A program made the position numbers and the translations under genes. Positions 46,827-55,530 of a stretch of 64,000 nucleotides of DNA are shown piece by piece; position 1 is the first letter of the stretch; every line of letters starts with the position of its first letter. The notes under the pieces are model-generated. The model was not told the origin of the DNA. It made no database searches and saw only the letters and a list, made by a program, of their open reading frames with translations. Source of the stretch: Streptomyces albidoflavus (GTDB lineage: Bacteria > Actinomycetota > Actinomycetes > Streptomycetales > Streptomycetaceae); contig NZ_JOII01000038.1 in assembly GCF_000719955.1 (NCBI RefSeq), forward strand, positions 1-64,000, in the 5' to 3' direction.

Positions 46827-47816
46827 ATGACCTCGACCTCCGAAATGATCGACGAAGAGCCGCGGACCTCCCCACCGGATTCCGCTCCCACCCCCTCCGC
46901 CACGCTGGGTGGCGACCGCAAGGGCACGGTGGAGCAGCTCGCCCTCCTCCTGTTCATCGTGGTGCCGTTCGTGGCGCTGCTGGCGGCGGTGCCGCTGGCC
47001 TGGGGCTGGGGGGTGAGCTGGCTGGATCTCGGGCTGATGGTCTTCTTCTACTTCCTGGGGTGCCACGGCATCACCATCGGCTTCCACCGGTACTTCACCC
47101 ACGGCTCCTTCAAGGCGAAGCGCCCGCTGCGGATCGCGCTGGCCGTCGCCGGGTCGATGGCGGTGGAGGGCCCGCTGGTCCGCTGGGTGGCCGACCACCG
47201 CAAGCACCACCGCTTCTCCGACGCGGAGGGCGACCCGCACAGCCCGTGGAAGTACGGGGAGACGGTGCCGGCTCTGCTGAAGGGCCTGTGGTGGGCGCAC
47301 ATGGCGTGGATGTTCGACGAGGAGCAGACGCCGCAGCAGAAGTACGCGCCGGACCTGATCAAGGACCCGGCGATCCGCCGGATCTCGCGGCAGTTCGTGC
47401 TGTGGACGCTCGTCTCGCTGGGGCTGCCGCCGCTGATCGGCGGCCTGGTGACGATGTCGTGGTGGGGCGCCTTCACGGCGTTCTTCTGGGCGTCCCTCGT
47501 CCGGGTGGCGCTGCTGCACCACGTCACCTGGTCGATCAACTCGATCTGCCACGCGGTCGGCAAGCGCCCGTTCAAGTCCCGGGACCGCTCGGGCAACGTC
47601 TGGTGGCTGGCCGTCCTCTCCTGCGGCGAGTCGTGGCACAACCTGCACCACGCCGACCCGACCTCGGCCCGGCACGGCGTCCAGCGCGGCCAGATCGACT
47701 CCTCGGCGCGGATCATCCGCTGGTGCGAGCAGCTGGGGTGGGCCTACGACGTGCGGTGGCCCTCGGCGGAGCGCATCGACGCCCGCCGTCAGCCGAAAAG
47801 TGCCGACGCGGCATGA
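46827..47816 (+). CDS. Membrane fatty-acid (acyl-CoA/acyl-lipid) desaturase
   Basis: 329 aa from ATG 46827. Three di-iron histidine boxes: GFHRYFTH near residue 92, DHRKHHRFSD near 128 and ESWHNLHHADP near 272, with four membrane helices between them, the layout of stearoyl-CoA/delta-9 desaturases. It introduces a double bond into acyl chains using O2 and adjusts membrane fluidity. The TetR gene overlaps its stop, indicating linked regulation. Confidence 0.93.
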   Translation: MTSTSEMIDEEPRTSPPDSAPTPSATLGGDRKGTVEQLALLLFIVVPFVALLAAVPLAWGWGVSWLDLGLMVFFYFLGCHGITIGFHRYFTHGSFKAKRPLRIALAVAGSMAVEGPLVRWVADHRKHHRFSDAEGDPHSPWKYGETVPALLKGLWWAHMAWMFDEEQTPQQKYAPDLIKDPAIRRISRQFVLWTLVSLGLPPLIGGLVTMSWWGAFTAFFWASLVRVALLHHVTWSINSICHAVGKRPFKSRDRSGNVWWLAVLSCGESWHNLHHADPTSARHGVQRGQIDSSARIIRWCEQLGWAYDVRWPSAERIDARRQPKSADAA

Positions 47817-48490
47817 TGGAGGGCGTGGCGACCGACTCGAGCACCAGTACCAGCAGTGACAAACCCCGCCGGACCCGGCGGACCCGGATGACGGGCGCCG
47901 AGCGGCGTGAGCAACTGCTGGACATCGGTCGCACGCTGTTCGCCGCCAAGGGCTTCGAGGGCACCTCGGTGGAGGAGATCGCGGCGAAGGCCGGGGTCTC
48001 CAAGCCGGTGGTCTACGAGCACTTCGGCGGCAAGGAGGGGCTGTACGCGGTCGTGGTCGACCGGGAGATGCGCCAGCTGCTCGACATGGTGACGGGCGCG
48101 CTCACCGCCGGTCACCCGCGTGAACTCCTCGAACAGGCCGCTTTCGCCCTCCTCGACTACATCGAGGTGTACACCGACGGCTTCCGCATCCTCGTACGGG
48201 ACTCCCCCGTCGCCCAGTCGACGGGCACCTTCGCCTCGCTCATCAGCGACATCGCCACCCAGGTCGAGGACATCCTCGGCACCGAGTTCAAGAACCGCGG
48301 CTTCGACGCGAAGCTGGCGCCGCTGTACGCGCAGGCGCTGGTGGGGATGGTGGCGCTGACCGGCCAGTGGTGGCTGGACGCCCGCAAGCCGAAGAAGTCC
48401 GAGGTCGCCGCCCACCTGGTGAACCTGGCCTGGCACGGCCTGGACGGCATGGAGCAGAAGCCCCGCCTGATAGGCCACCGCAAGAACTGA
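47813..48490 (+). CDS. TetR-family regulator coupled to the desaturase gene
   Basis: 225 aa. ATG 47813 overlaps the desaturase stop (ATGA). A second ATG follows at once. The HTH reads GTSVEEIAAKAGVSKPVVYEHFGGKEGLY, near residues 45-75. Actinobacterial relatives next to desaturases control unsaturated fatty-acid synthesis in response to acyl ligands. The repeat array at 46729-46757 is the expected site. Confidence 0.92.
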   Translation: MMEGVATDSSTSTSSDKPRRTRRTRMTGAERREQLLDIGRTLFAAKGFEGTSVEEIAAKAGVSKPVVYEHFGGKEGLYAVVVDREMRQLLDMVTGALTAGHPRELLEQAAFALLDYIEVYTDGFRILVRDSPVAQSTGTFASLISDIATQVEDILGTEFKNRGFDAKLAPLYAQALVGMVALTGQWWLDARKPKKSEVAAHLVNLAWHGLDGMEQKPRLIGHRKN

Positions 48491-48495
48491 ACCAC

Positions 48496-48559
48496 CGCCG
48501 TACGTGACGAGGGCGGGCGGGCACCCCACGGTGCCCGCCCGCCCTCGTCACGTACGGCG
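48496..48559. terminator. Very long perfect-hairpin bidirectional terminator
   Basis: Thirty-base arms, 48496-48525 and 48530-48559, are perfectly complementary around a four-base loop. They lie between the convergent TetR and VOC genes. Confidence 0.9.
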
Positions 48560-48567
48560 CGCCCCGC

Positions 48568-48942
48568 TCACGCCTCCGCCGCCGCGTCGGGCTCCAGGAA
48601 CTCCAGACGGTTGCCGGCCGGGTCCTGGGCGTAGAAGCGGCGGTGGCCCGGCAGGTTGTCGTCCCAGGTGACCTCGACGCCGTGCGAGGCGAGGCGGGCG
48701 GCGAACGCGTCGATGCCGGCGACACGCAGGCCCGGGTGGGCCTTGGGCGAGGGCCGGTGACCGGGGTCGACGCCCAGGTGGAGCTGGACGCCCCCGGCCG
48801 CGAACCAGCAGCCGCCCCGCGCGGCGAGCACCGGCGGCTTGGGGATCTCGGTCATGCCGAGCGCGTCGGCGTAGAAGCGGCGCAGGGTGTCCTCGGTGCC
48901 GGGCAGGGCGGCGAGCTGGACGTGGTCGACGGCTACGAGCAT
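48568..48942 (-). CDS. VOC-superfamily (glyoxalase/bleomycin-resistance-like) protein
   Basis: 124 aa from ATG 48942, which overlaps the upstream stop by four bases (ATGA). One beta-alpha-beta-beta-beta pair is visible: VAVDHVQLAALPG at the start, then WFAAGGVQLHLGVD, and FYAQDPAGNRLEFLE at the end, with metal-ligand His/Glu positions. Members are dioxygenases, lyases or drug-binding proteins. Co-transcribed with a methyltransferase gene. Confidence 0.88.
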   Translation of the reverse strand: MLVAVDHVQLAALPGTEDTLRRFYADALGMTEIPKPPVLAARGGCWFAAGGVQLHLGVDPGHRPSPKAHPGLRVAGIDAFAARLASHGVEVTWDDNLPGHRRFYAQDPAGNRLEFLEPDAAAEA

Positions 48943-49772
48943 CAGGGGCCCTCCTGGGCGGCAGGGGTGGTGGGCACGGTGGTGACCGCGAAGACGCGGC
49001 GGAAGGGGAACGGGGTGGTGCCGTCCGCCGTCACCGGGTACGCCTCCCGCAGCAGGTCGCGGTAGGCGTCGGTGAAGGCGGTACGGGCTGCCCGGTCGTC
49101 GGCCAGGGCGTCCAGGACGGGCCGCAGACCGGTCCCGGTCACCCAGTCCAGGACGGCGTCCGAGCCCGTCAGCAGGTGCAGGTAGGTGGTCTCCCACAGG
49201 TCCGTGGTGCGGCCCGGCCCGGTGAGGTACGGCAGGTAGCCGGCCGGGTCCAGTACGGCGTCGGCGCCGCACAGGACGCCGTCCAGCCGCTTCCGCCACG
49301 GTCCCTCGCTCGCGGCGAGGCGGCGCATCAGGGCATGGCTCGGGGCGTCGAAGTTGCCCGGGACCTGGAAGGCGAGGGTGCCGCCCGGGGCGAGGGCGGC
49401 GGTCCAGTCGGCCAGGCGGTGCGGGTGGCCGGGGACCCACTGGAGGGTGGCGTTGGAGGCGATGACGTCGTACGGCTCGTCCGGCGTCCAGGTGCGGAGG
49501 TCGGCGTGGGCGAAGTCGGCGCCGGTGTCCGCGAGGTCGGTGCGGGCGCGGGCCAGCATCGCCTCCGAGTGGTCGTAGCCGGTGACGCGGGCCGCGGGCC
49601 AGCGCTCGGTGAGCAGGCGGGTGGAGTTGCCCGGGCCGCAGCCGAGGTCGGCGACGCGCAGGGGGCGGTCCTTCGGCACCCGCGGTTCCGGGACCCGGGC
49701 CAGGAGGTCGGCGAAGGCGCGGGTGCGGTGGTCGGCGTGGCGGAGGTACTGGGCGGGGTCCCAGGTGGGCAT
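48942..49772 (-). CDS. Trans-aconitate 2-methyltransferase-like protein
   Basis: 276 aa from ATG 49772, with GAGGAGG seven bases upstream. It begins WDPAQYLRHADHRTRAFADLLARV, typical of Tam, followed by SAM motif I VADLGCGPGNSTRLL, YDHSEAML and IASNATLQWVPGH. Tam methylates trans-aconitate, detoxifying a TCA-cycle inhibitor. The gene is divergent from a marR gene with a palindrome between them. Confidence 0.88.
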   Translation of the reverse strand: MPTWDPAQYLRHADHRTRAFADLLARVPEPRVPKDRPLRVADLGCGPGNSTRLLTERWPAARVTGYDHSEAMLARARTDLADTGADFAHADLRTWTPDEPYDVIASNATLQWVPGHPHRLADWTAALAPGGTLAFQVPGNFDAPSHALMRRLAASEGPWRKRLDGVLCGADAVLDPAGYLPYLTGPGRTTDLWETTYLHLLTGSDAVLDWVTGTGLRPVLDALADDRAARTAFTDAYRDLLREAYPVTADGTTPFPFRRVFAVTTVPTTPAAQEGP

Positions 49773-49839
49773 GGGGTGCCTCCTCGGCGGGGTTCGGGAG
49801 GCTGGCCTCCCCCGGCGTGCCCATCCTCACCCGCGTTTA

Positions 49840-49853
49840 TCTTGACGTCAAGA
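49840..49853. promoter_or_regulatory. MarR-type operator palindrome
   Basis: TCTTGACGTCAAGA is a perfect 14-bp palindrome in the 116-base gap between tam and marR. A TACACT -10 at 49876-49881 would start the marR transcript at about its ATG (leaderless). MarR autoregulation and control of tam-VOC are inferred. Confidence 0.7.
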
Positions 49854-49888
49854 GACTTCACGTCGACAGACCTACTACACTGATCCGC

Positions 49889-50386
49889 ATGGAGGACGAG
49901 GTCGATCGGCTGGTCGCAGCGTGGCGCCGGGAGCGCCCGGACCTCGACGTGGAGCCGCTGGAAGTGCTCAGCCGCGTCAGCAGGCTGGCGCGGCATCTTG
50001 ACCGGGCCCGGAGGATCGCGTTCGCGGAGCATCAGCTCGAACCCTGGGAGTTCGATGTGCTGACCGCCTTGCGGCGGTCGGGGGTGCCGTATCAGTTGTC
50101 GCCCGGGCAGTTGCTGACGCAGACGTTGGTCACGTCCGGGACGATGACCAACCGGATCGACCGGCTGGCCAAGAAGGGGCTTGTCGAGCGGTTGCCCGAT
50201 CCCAGTGACCGGCGGGGTGTGCTTGTGCGTCTCACCGACGAGGGGTGCGATCGGGCTGACCGGTCGCTGGCGGGGCTGCTCGCGCAGGAGCGGGCCATCC
50301 TGGCCGAGCTGGCGCCCACCCAGCGCGCCGAACTGGCCCGTCTCCTTCGGGCGCTCACGGCCCCCTTCGACAACATCCCCGGCTGA
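49889..50386 (+). CDS. MarR-family transcriptional regulator
   Basis: 165 aa from ATG 49889. The winged helix is clear: PWEFDVLTALRRSG, LTQTLVTSGTMTNRIDRLAKKGLVER and the wing DPSDRRGVLVRLTDEG with the conserved D-x-R. It probably represses itself and the divergent tam-VOC operon via the palindrome at 49840-49853. Ligand unknown. Confidence 0.93.
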   Translation: MEDEVDRLVAAWRRERPDLDVEPLEVLSRVSRLARHLDRARRIAFAEHQLEPWEFDVLTALRRSGVPYQLSPGQLLTQTLVTSGTMTNRIDRLAKKGLVERLPDPSDRRGVLVRLTDEGCDRADRSLAGLLAQERAILAELAPTQRAELARLLRALTAPFDNIPG

Positions 50387-50400
50387 GCGGGACGAGGCTC

Positions 50401-50468
50401 GCCTTTCGGCGGGGGTTGCCTCGCGGCTGGGGGTGCCTTTCGGCTGGGGTTGCCTTTCGGCTGGGCTG
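50401..50468. repeat. 17-bp tandem repeat, four copies
   Basis: Units start at 50401, 50418, 50435 and 50452, each a variant of GCCTTTCGGCTGGGGTT, exactly 17 bases. The array begins 15 bases after the MarR stop codon. Confidence 0.85.
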
Positions 50469-50509
50469 GTCCGGCCGTCTGCCGGTCTTGCCCGTGCCGA
50501 GTCACTGAT

Positions 50510-50836
50510 GGCCTCAATCGCCGGCCGGGCTGTCGGGTGCCCGGCTCCGTCTCAACCGTGCCGGTCAAAGACTGGCCTCAATCGCCGGCCGGGCTGTCAG
50601 GTTCGCGGTTCCTCCGGCACGGGGGTGGGGCGGGGCCGCGCCGGGGTACCTCCTCACAAACTGCAGGGTGCGGGGTCAGTCCGGCGGGACGACGCCGACG
50701 AGACGGGAGGGCGGGGTCGTGCCGGGGTGCCCCCGCAGCAAACTGCCGTGCTCGGCCGCCTTGAAGCGACTGACCCCGCACCTGGCAGTTTGTGAGGAGG
50801 TACCCCCGCATCCCAGCCCGGCCGGCGCATGAGGCC
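50510..50836. repeat. Three interspersed repeats flanking an inverted-repeat element
   Basis: Minus-oriented copies GGCCTCAATCGCCGGCCGGG.. at 50510-50532 and 50574-50596, and a plus-oriented copy at 50814-50836. The second and third face each other around the element at 50643-50806. Same family as the cluster at 34,527-34,718. Confidence 0.8.
50643..50806. mobile_element. MITE-like 164-bp inverted-repeat element
   Basis: Terminal arms of 39 bases, 50643-50681 and 50768-50806, are complementary with two mismatches. The arms start GGGGTACCTCCTCACAAACT. The 86-base centre encodes nothing and contains a further degraded copy of the CAAACTGC motif. Length and structure fit a miniature inverted-repeat element or a large hairpin. 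No target duplication was confirmed. Confidence 0.55.
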
Positions 50837-50923
50837 AGTCCCTGACCGGGCACGGGCACAAGGCACCCCAAGTCGCGGCGCAGCCGCATCCCGGCCGGGG
50901 CGGGCCCCAGGAGTCGGGGTGGG

Positions 50924-51697
50924 TCAGCCGGCGCGGACCCCGTTCGAGGGTGGGGCCAGGTCGGCGGGGCCGACGCCGGCGCGGCGGGCCAGGGCCACGG
51001 CGGCGAGGGTGGAGTGGACGCCGAGCTTGCCGAGGACGTTCTGCATGTGGGTGCGGACCGTGTGCGGGGAGAGGAAAAGACGCTCGGCGACAGCCTTGCG
51101 CCCGAGCCCGGCGACCATGCAGCGCAGCACTTCCCGCTCCCGCGGCGTGAGCGACTCGACGAGGCGCTCACTGTCGCTGCGGTGCTTCCGCGCAGCGGTG
51201 AGCTCGCGCAGGACCCCGGTGAGCAGAGCCGGAGGCAGATGCGTCTCCTCCCGCAGCACCCCGCGCACAACAGTGAGCAGCCGCGAGAGCGAACAGTCCT
51301 TGGCGACCCAGCCGACGGCCCCGGCCTGGAGGGCGAGCGCCGCCCGTCGCGGATCGTCCCGCTCGGCCAGGACGACGGTCCGCACCCCGGGCTGCACCGC
51401 CCGCACCCCCGCGACCAGCGCGATCCCGTCGACAGGCGCCCCCACAGGGGCCCCCACGCCCGCCGCCGCCTCGCGCAGGGGCGCGGGCTGCGGCGGGCGG
51501 CCCGCGCCGAGGTCGGCGTCGACCAGCAGCACGTCGTAGGGGCGGGACTCGGCGGCGCCACGTTCCAGGCAGCGCAGGGCGGCCGGGCCGCTGCCGGCGG
51601 CGGAGACGTCCACGTCGGGCTCGGCGGTGAGCGCCGCCGCCAGGGACTCGGCGAAGATGCGATGGTCGTCGACGACCAGGACTCGGATACGGACCAC
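50924..51697 (-). CDS. NarL/LuxR-type response regulator
   Basis: 257 aa from GTG 51697, with GGGGG upstream. The receiver has the acidic VVDDH pair, phospho-acceptor Asp in DVLLVDADLG and an AKD lysine, with a Pro/Ala-rich insertion of about 25 residues after the acceptor. C-terminal LuxR HTH: LTPREREVLRCMVAGLGRKAVAERLFLSPHTVRTH. No kinase gene adjoins it. It stands downstream of the gal operon on the same strand, separated by a terminator. Confidence 0.92.
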   Translation of the reverse strand: MVRIRVLVVDDHRIFAESLAAALTAEPDVDVSAAGSGPAALRCLERGAAESRPYDVLLVDADLGAGRPPQPAPLREAAAGVGAPVGAPVDGIALVAGVRAVQPGVRTVVLAERDDPRRAALALQAGAVGWVAKDCSLSRLLTVVRGVLREETHLPPALLTGVLRELTAARKHRSDSERLVESLTPREREVLRCMVAGLGRKAVAERLFLSPHTVRTHMQNVLGKLGVHSTLAAVALARRAGVGPADLAPPSNGVRAG

Positions 51698-51979
51698 GTT
51701 GCGATACCCCCACTGGCCGGGGGAACGGACGGTCACGGTCGCGGTGCCCGGCGCGGCCCCCGCCCGTGGGCGGAGGGGTGCGGGCCACCCGGCCGCCGCC
51801 CGGTCCCCGTCCCGCTCCGGGGCGCCGGACCCGATCGGTCTCGCCCCCTGAACGGCACCGGCCCCCACCGGCGCTGCTCTCAGAGTACGGACGGGGCCCG
51901 GGGGCGGAAGTGGATTTGCAGAACTGGCCACCAACCGACCGGTGGAGACCGGGACGGGTGTGGTCCGGGGGACGGAAGG
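51698..51979. other. Gap upstream of the response regulator gene
   Basis: Should carry the regulator's promoter. No convincing -35/-10 pair, repeat or small gene seen. Confidence 0.4.
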
Positions 51980-52024
51980 GACCGGAGTGCGCCCACTCCG
52001 GTCACCTTTGGGCCCGCCGGGCCC
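51980..52024. terminator. Terminator of the gal operon
   Basis: GACCGGAGTG (51980-51989) pairs with CACTCCGGTC (51994-52003). A second compact hairpin GGGCCCGCCGGGCCC follows at 52010-52024. Both lie directly after the galK stop on the minus strand. Confidence 0.7.
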
Positions 52025-52027
52025 TTC

Positions 52028-53236
52028 TCAGCTGAGGCGGCGCGCGCCCGCCGAGGGCAGCGCCGGGAAGATCCTCGGCTCGGGGTGGCCGGCGGCGGCG
52101 AAGGCGGCGCGGATCGCGTCGCCGGTGTGTTCGGCCGCGTCGGCCTCGGTGAGGACGACGGCGGAGCCGCCGAAGCCGCCGCCGGTCATCCGGGCACCCA
52201 GCGCGCCCGCCGCGAGCGCGGATTCGACCACGAGGTCGAGTTCGGCGCAGGAGACCCGCAGGTCGTCGCGGAGGGAGTGGTGGCCCTCGGTGAGGACGGG
52301 GCCGACCGCGCGGACGTCGCCCGCGTCGAGCAGGTCGATGACCTCGCCGACGCGGTGGTTGTCGGTGACGATGTGGCGGACGTAGCGGACGACGTGCTCG
52401 CCGGCGTCGGCCAGCCGCTCCAGGGCGGCCGGGAGTTCGGCGTGCGGCACGTCCCGCAGGTGGCTCACGCCCAGGCGGCGCGCGCCCTCCTCGCATCCCG
52501 CGCGCCGCTCGGCGTACGCCCCGTCGCCCAGCGCGTGCTGCACGCGGGTGTCGACGACGAGCAGGGCGAGGCCGTCGTCGGCGGGGGCGAAGGGGACCTG
52601 GCGCAGGGAGAGGTCGCGGGTGTCGAGGTGGAGGGCGTGGCCCTCGGTGCAGCAGGCGGCGGCCATCTGGTCCATGACGCCGCAGGGGACGCCGACGAAC
52701 TCGTTCTCGGCGCGCTGGGCGAGCCGGGCCAGTTCGGCGCGGCCGAGCCCCAGGTCGTACAGGTCGTTGAGGGCGAGGGCGGTGACCACCTCCAGGGCCG
52801 CCGAGGAGGAGAGACCGGCGCCGGTCGGCACGGTGGAGGCGAGGTGGAGGTCGGCGCCGCCGACGGCGTGGCCGGCGGTCCGCAGGGCGTACACGACCCC
52901 GGCCGGGTAGGCGGCCCAGGAGGTGTCGCAGCCGGGGGTCAGTTCGTCGACGCGGAGTTCGGTGACGGGGGACGGGAGGTCGGCGGAGTGGACGCGCAGG
53001 ACGCCGTCCTCGCGGCGGGCGACGGCGGCGACGGCGGTGTGCGGGAGGGCGAGCGGCATGACGAAGCCGTCGTTGAAGTCGGTGTACTCGCCGATGAGGT
53101 TGACCCGGCCCGGCGCGGCCCAGACGCCCTCGGGGTCGCGGCCGTACAGCGCGCGGAACCCTTCGGCGACGGCCTCGGCCCGGCGCGTCTCGTCCTCGGG
53201 CGCGGCGGCGGCCCCCGCGCGGGCGGCGGCGCTCAC
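52028..53236 (-). CDS. galK: Galactokinase
   Basis: 402 aa from GTG 53236, which overlaps the galE stop (GTGA). GHMP-kinase signatures: GRVNLIGEYTDFNDGF (galactose binding), PTGAGLSSSAALEV (ATP loop) and late MTGGGFGGSAVVL. Phosphorylates galactose to galactose-1-phosphate. Last gene of galT-galE-galK, the order known in S. lividans and S. coelicolor. Confidence 0.97.
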   Translation of the reverse strand: MSAAARAGAAAAPEDETRRAEAVAEGFRALYGRDPEGVWAAPGRVNLIGEYTDFNDGFVMPLALPHTAVAAVARREDGVLRVHSADLPSPVTELRVDELTPGCDTSWAAYPAGVVYALRTAGHAVGGADLHLASTVPTGAGLSSSAALEVVTALALNDLYDLGLGRAELARLAQRAENEFVGVPCGVMDQMAAACCTEGHALHLDTRDLSLRQVPFAPADDGLALLVVDTRVQHALGDGAYAERRAGCEEGARRLGVSHLRDVPHAELPAALERLADAGEHVVRYVRHIVTDNHRVGEVIDLLDAGDVRAVGPVLTEGHHSLRDDLRVSCAELDLVVESALAAGALGARMTGGGFGGSAVVLTEADAAEHTGDAIRAAFAAAGHPEPRIFPALPSAGARRLS

Positions 53237-54237
53237 GCTCCACCCCCGGCGACGGTGACCGTCTCGGCGCCTCGGGCGCTGCCGTGGCGGGCGAAGTCCC
53301 AGGCGTCCTGGACGATGCGGTCCAGGCCGGGGCGGGTGGGCGTCCAGCCGAGGCGGGTGCGGGCGGCGTCGGCGGAGGCGACGAGGACGGCCGGGTCACC
53401 GGCGCGGCGCGCGGCGGCCACCTCGGGGACGGGATGGCCGGTGACCTTTCGGACCGTCTCGATGACCTCGCGGACGGAGAAGCCGTTGCCGTTGCCGAGG
53501 TTGCAGACGAGGTGGTCGCCGGGGGTGACGGCGTCCAGGGCGAGGAGGTGGGCCTCGGCGAGGTCGGCGACGTGGATGTAGTCGCGGACGCAGGTGCCGT
53601 CGGGGGTCGGGTAGTCCTCGCCGTAGACGGAGATGGCCTCGCGGCGGCCCTGGGCGACCTGGAGGACGAGCGGGATCAGGTGCGACTCGGGGTCGTGGCG
53701 CTCGCCGCAGCCGCCGTAGGCGCCGGCCACGTTGAAGTACCGCAGCGAGGCGGCGGCCAGGCCGTGGGCGTGGCACTCGCCGCTGATCATGTGGTCGACG
53801 GCGAGCTTGGAGGCGCCGTAGGGGCTGGTCGGCGCGGTCGGGTCGGTCTCGGTCAGGGGGACGGAGACCGGCTCGCCGTAGGTGGCGGCGGTGGAGGAGA
53901 AGACCAGGCGGCGCACCCCGGCCTCGCGCATGGCGGCGAGCAGGGCGGTGGTGCCGCCGACGTTGTTGACCCAGTACTTCTCGGGGTCCACGACGGACTC
54001 GCCGACCTGGGAGAAGGCGGCGAAGTGGAGCACGCCGTCGTAGGTGGGGTCCAGCCAGCGGGCGGCGTCCTGGATGCGGCCCTCGATGAACTCGGCGCCC
54101 GCGGGGACGCCTTCGCGGAAGCCGGTGGAGAGGTCGTCCAGGACGACCACCTGGTGGCCGGCCTCCAGCAGGTGCTGGGCGACGACGCTGCCGACGTAGC
54201 CGGCGCCTCCGGTGACCAGGTACTTCCCTACGCTCAT
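53233..54237 (-). CDS. galE: UDP-glucose 4-epimerase
   Basis: 334 aa. NAD-binding GGAGYVGS at residues 9-16, FSSTAATYG with the active Ser/Thr, catalytic SPYGASKLA, and YFNVAGAYG. Start overlaps the galT stop by four bases and stop overlaps galK, so the three are translationally coupled. Interconverts UDP-glucose and UDP-galactose in the Leloir pathway. Confidence 0.96.
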   Translation of the reverse strand: MSVGKYLVTGGAGYVGSVVAQHLLEAGHQVVVLDDLSTGFREGVPAGAEFIEGRIQDAARWLDPTYDGVLHFAAFSQVGESVVDPEKYWVNNVGGTTALLAAMREAGVRRLVFSSTAATYGEPVSVPLTETDPTAPTSPYGASKLAVDHMISGECHAHGLAAASLRYFNVAGAYGGCGERHDPESHLIPLVLQVAQGRREAISVYGEDYPTPDGTCVRDYIHVADLAEAHLLALDAVTPGDHLVCNLGNGNGFSVREVIETVRKVTGHPVPEVAAARRAGDPAVLVASADAARTRLGWTPTRPGLDRIVQDAWDFARHGSARGAETVTVAGGGA

Positions 54238-55301
54238 GAACTCGCTACCTCTCGCAGTCGCCGCGCCGCGGCCTCCGGCGGCACATCGTTGATGAACACA
54301 CTCATGCCGGACTCCGAACCGGCGAGGAACTTCAGCTTTCCCTCGGTGCGTCGCACGGTGAAGAGTTCCAGGTGGAGGGCGAACTCCTCGCGCGCCACGT
54401 CCGGCTCGCCGGGCCGGGGCTCCCCGAAGGGTGCCTGGTGCCAGCCGGAGATGTACGGCGTGGGCGGCCGCCCCTCACCGAAGATCCGGTCGAAGCGGCG
54501 CAGCAGCTCCAGGTAGACCCCGGGGAACTCGGCCCGCGCTGCCTCGTCCAGCGCGACCAGGTCGGGGACCCGGCGGCGGGGGTAGAGGTGGATCTCGTAG
54601 GGCCAGTGGGCGGCGTACGGGACGAAGGCGGTCCAGTGCTCAGTTTCGAGGACGATCCGCTCGCCGTCCTTGCGTTCGCGGGCGACCAGGTCGTCGAAGA
54701 GGTTGCGGCCGGTGGTGGCGCGGTGCTCGGCGAGGGACTGGAGCATGAGCCGGGTCCGGGGGGTGACCTCGGGGTAGCCGTAGATCTGGCCGTGCGGGTG
54801 GCCGAGGGTGACGCCGATCTCGACGCCCCGGTTCTCAAAGCAGTAGACCTGGCGGACCGCCTCCAGCCGGGAGAGCTCCGCGGTGCGGTCGCGCCAGGCT
54901 TCGAGGACGAGGCGGGCGGAGTCCTCGTCGAGGCCGGCGAAGGAGGTGTCGTGGTCGGAGGTGAAGCAGACGACCTCGCAGCGGCCGGTGGGGCCGGAGA
55001 GCGAGGGGAAGCGGTTCTCGAAGACCACCACGTCGTAGTCGCTGTCCGGGATCTCGCCCTGGTGGCCGCCGGGCCGGGCCGGGCAGAGCGGGCAGGCGTC
55101 GGCGGGCGGCAGGTGGGTGCGGCCCTGGCGGTGCGAGGCGATGGCGACGAAGTCGCCGAGCAGCGGGTCCCGGCGGACCTCGGAGGCGGTGGCCACCTGG
55201 TCGGCCGGGCGCGGGTCGGGGGCGTCGCGCTCCCTGCTGTCGTCCCGGTCGTAGTAGACGAGCTCGCGGCCGTCGGACAGCCGGGTCGAGGTCTTCTTCA
55301 C
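54234..55301 (-). CDS. galT: Galactose-1-phosphate uridylyltransferase
   Basis: 355 aa from GTG 55301 with GAGGG upstream. Zinc-ligand CPLCPA near residue 70 and the nucleophile motif GHPHGQIYGYPE near residue 165, plus FVPYAAHWPYEIHLYP. It transfers UMP between UDP-glucose and galactose-1-phosphate. First gene of galTEK, divergent from the symporter gene across an AT-richer, repeat-bearing promoter region. Confidence 0.97.
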   Translation of the reverse strand: MKKTSTRLSDGRELVYYDRDDSRERDAPDPRPADQVATASEVRRDPLLGDFVAIASHRQGRTHLPPADACPLCPARPGGHQGEIPDSDYDVVVFENRFPSLSGPTGRCEVVCFTSDHDTSFAGLDEDSARLVLEAWRDRTAELSRLEAVRQVYCFENRGVEIGVTLGHPHGQIYGYPEVTPRTRLMLQSLAEHRATTGRNLFDDLVARERKDGERIVLETEHWTAFVPYAAHWPYEIHLYPRRRVPDLVALDEAARAEFPGVYLELLRRFDRIFGEGRPPTPYISGWHQAPFGEPRPGEPDVAREEFALHLELFTVRRTEGKLKFLAGSESGMSVFINDVPPEAAARRLREVASS

Positions 55302-55329
55302 GCGAGCACCCTCACACACCCCTATCAAT

Positions 55330-55349
55330 CAACATAACCGAACACAACC
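55330..55349. promoter_or_regulatory. Tandem 10-bp repeats in the gal/symporter divergent promoter region
   Basis: CAACATAACC (55330-55339) and GAACACAACC (55340-55349) are adjacent imperfect direct repeats 29 bases upstream of galT. The surrounding stretch is AT-rich for this genome. Likely operator for galactose-responsive control, inferred from position. Confidence 0.5.
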
Positions 55350-55530
55350 AATCACAGCGCAACAGCACCGTCAACCCGTCGGGCGCCGCCGGAAAAGCAC
55401 GCGAAACCGGGAGGAAGCACCCGGCTCCATCACGATCAAACAAAGAAAATCAACAAAACTGTTCAGATCTTGACGCTTAGCGCGTAGGTTCCCGTCTCGT
55501 TCAGTTCGCGCAACGAAGCGAGTTCCCCCC

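Larger units (their letters stand above)
50387..50923. other. 537-bp repeat-rich intergenic region
   Basis: No gene found. Contents in order: a tandem repeat of 17 bp starting inside this gap, three interspersed repeats, and a 164-bp inverted-repeat element, each listed separately. Confidence 0.8.
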
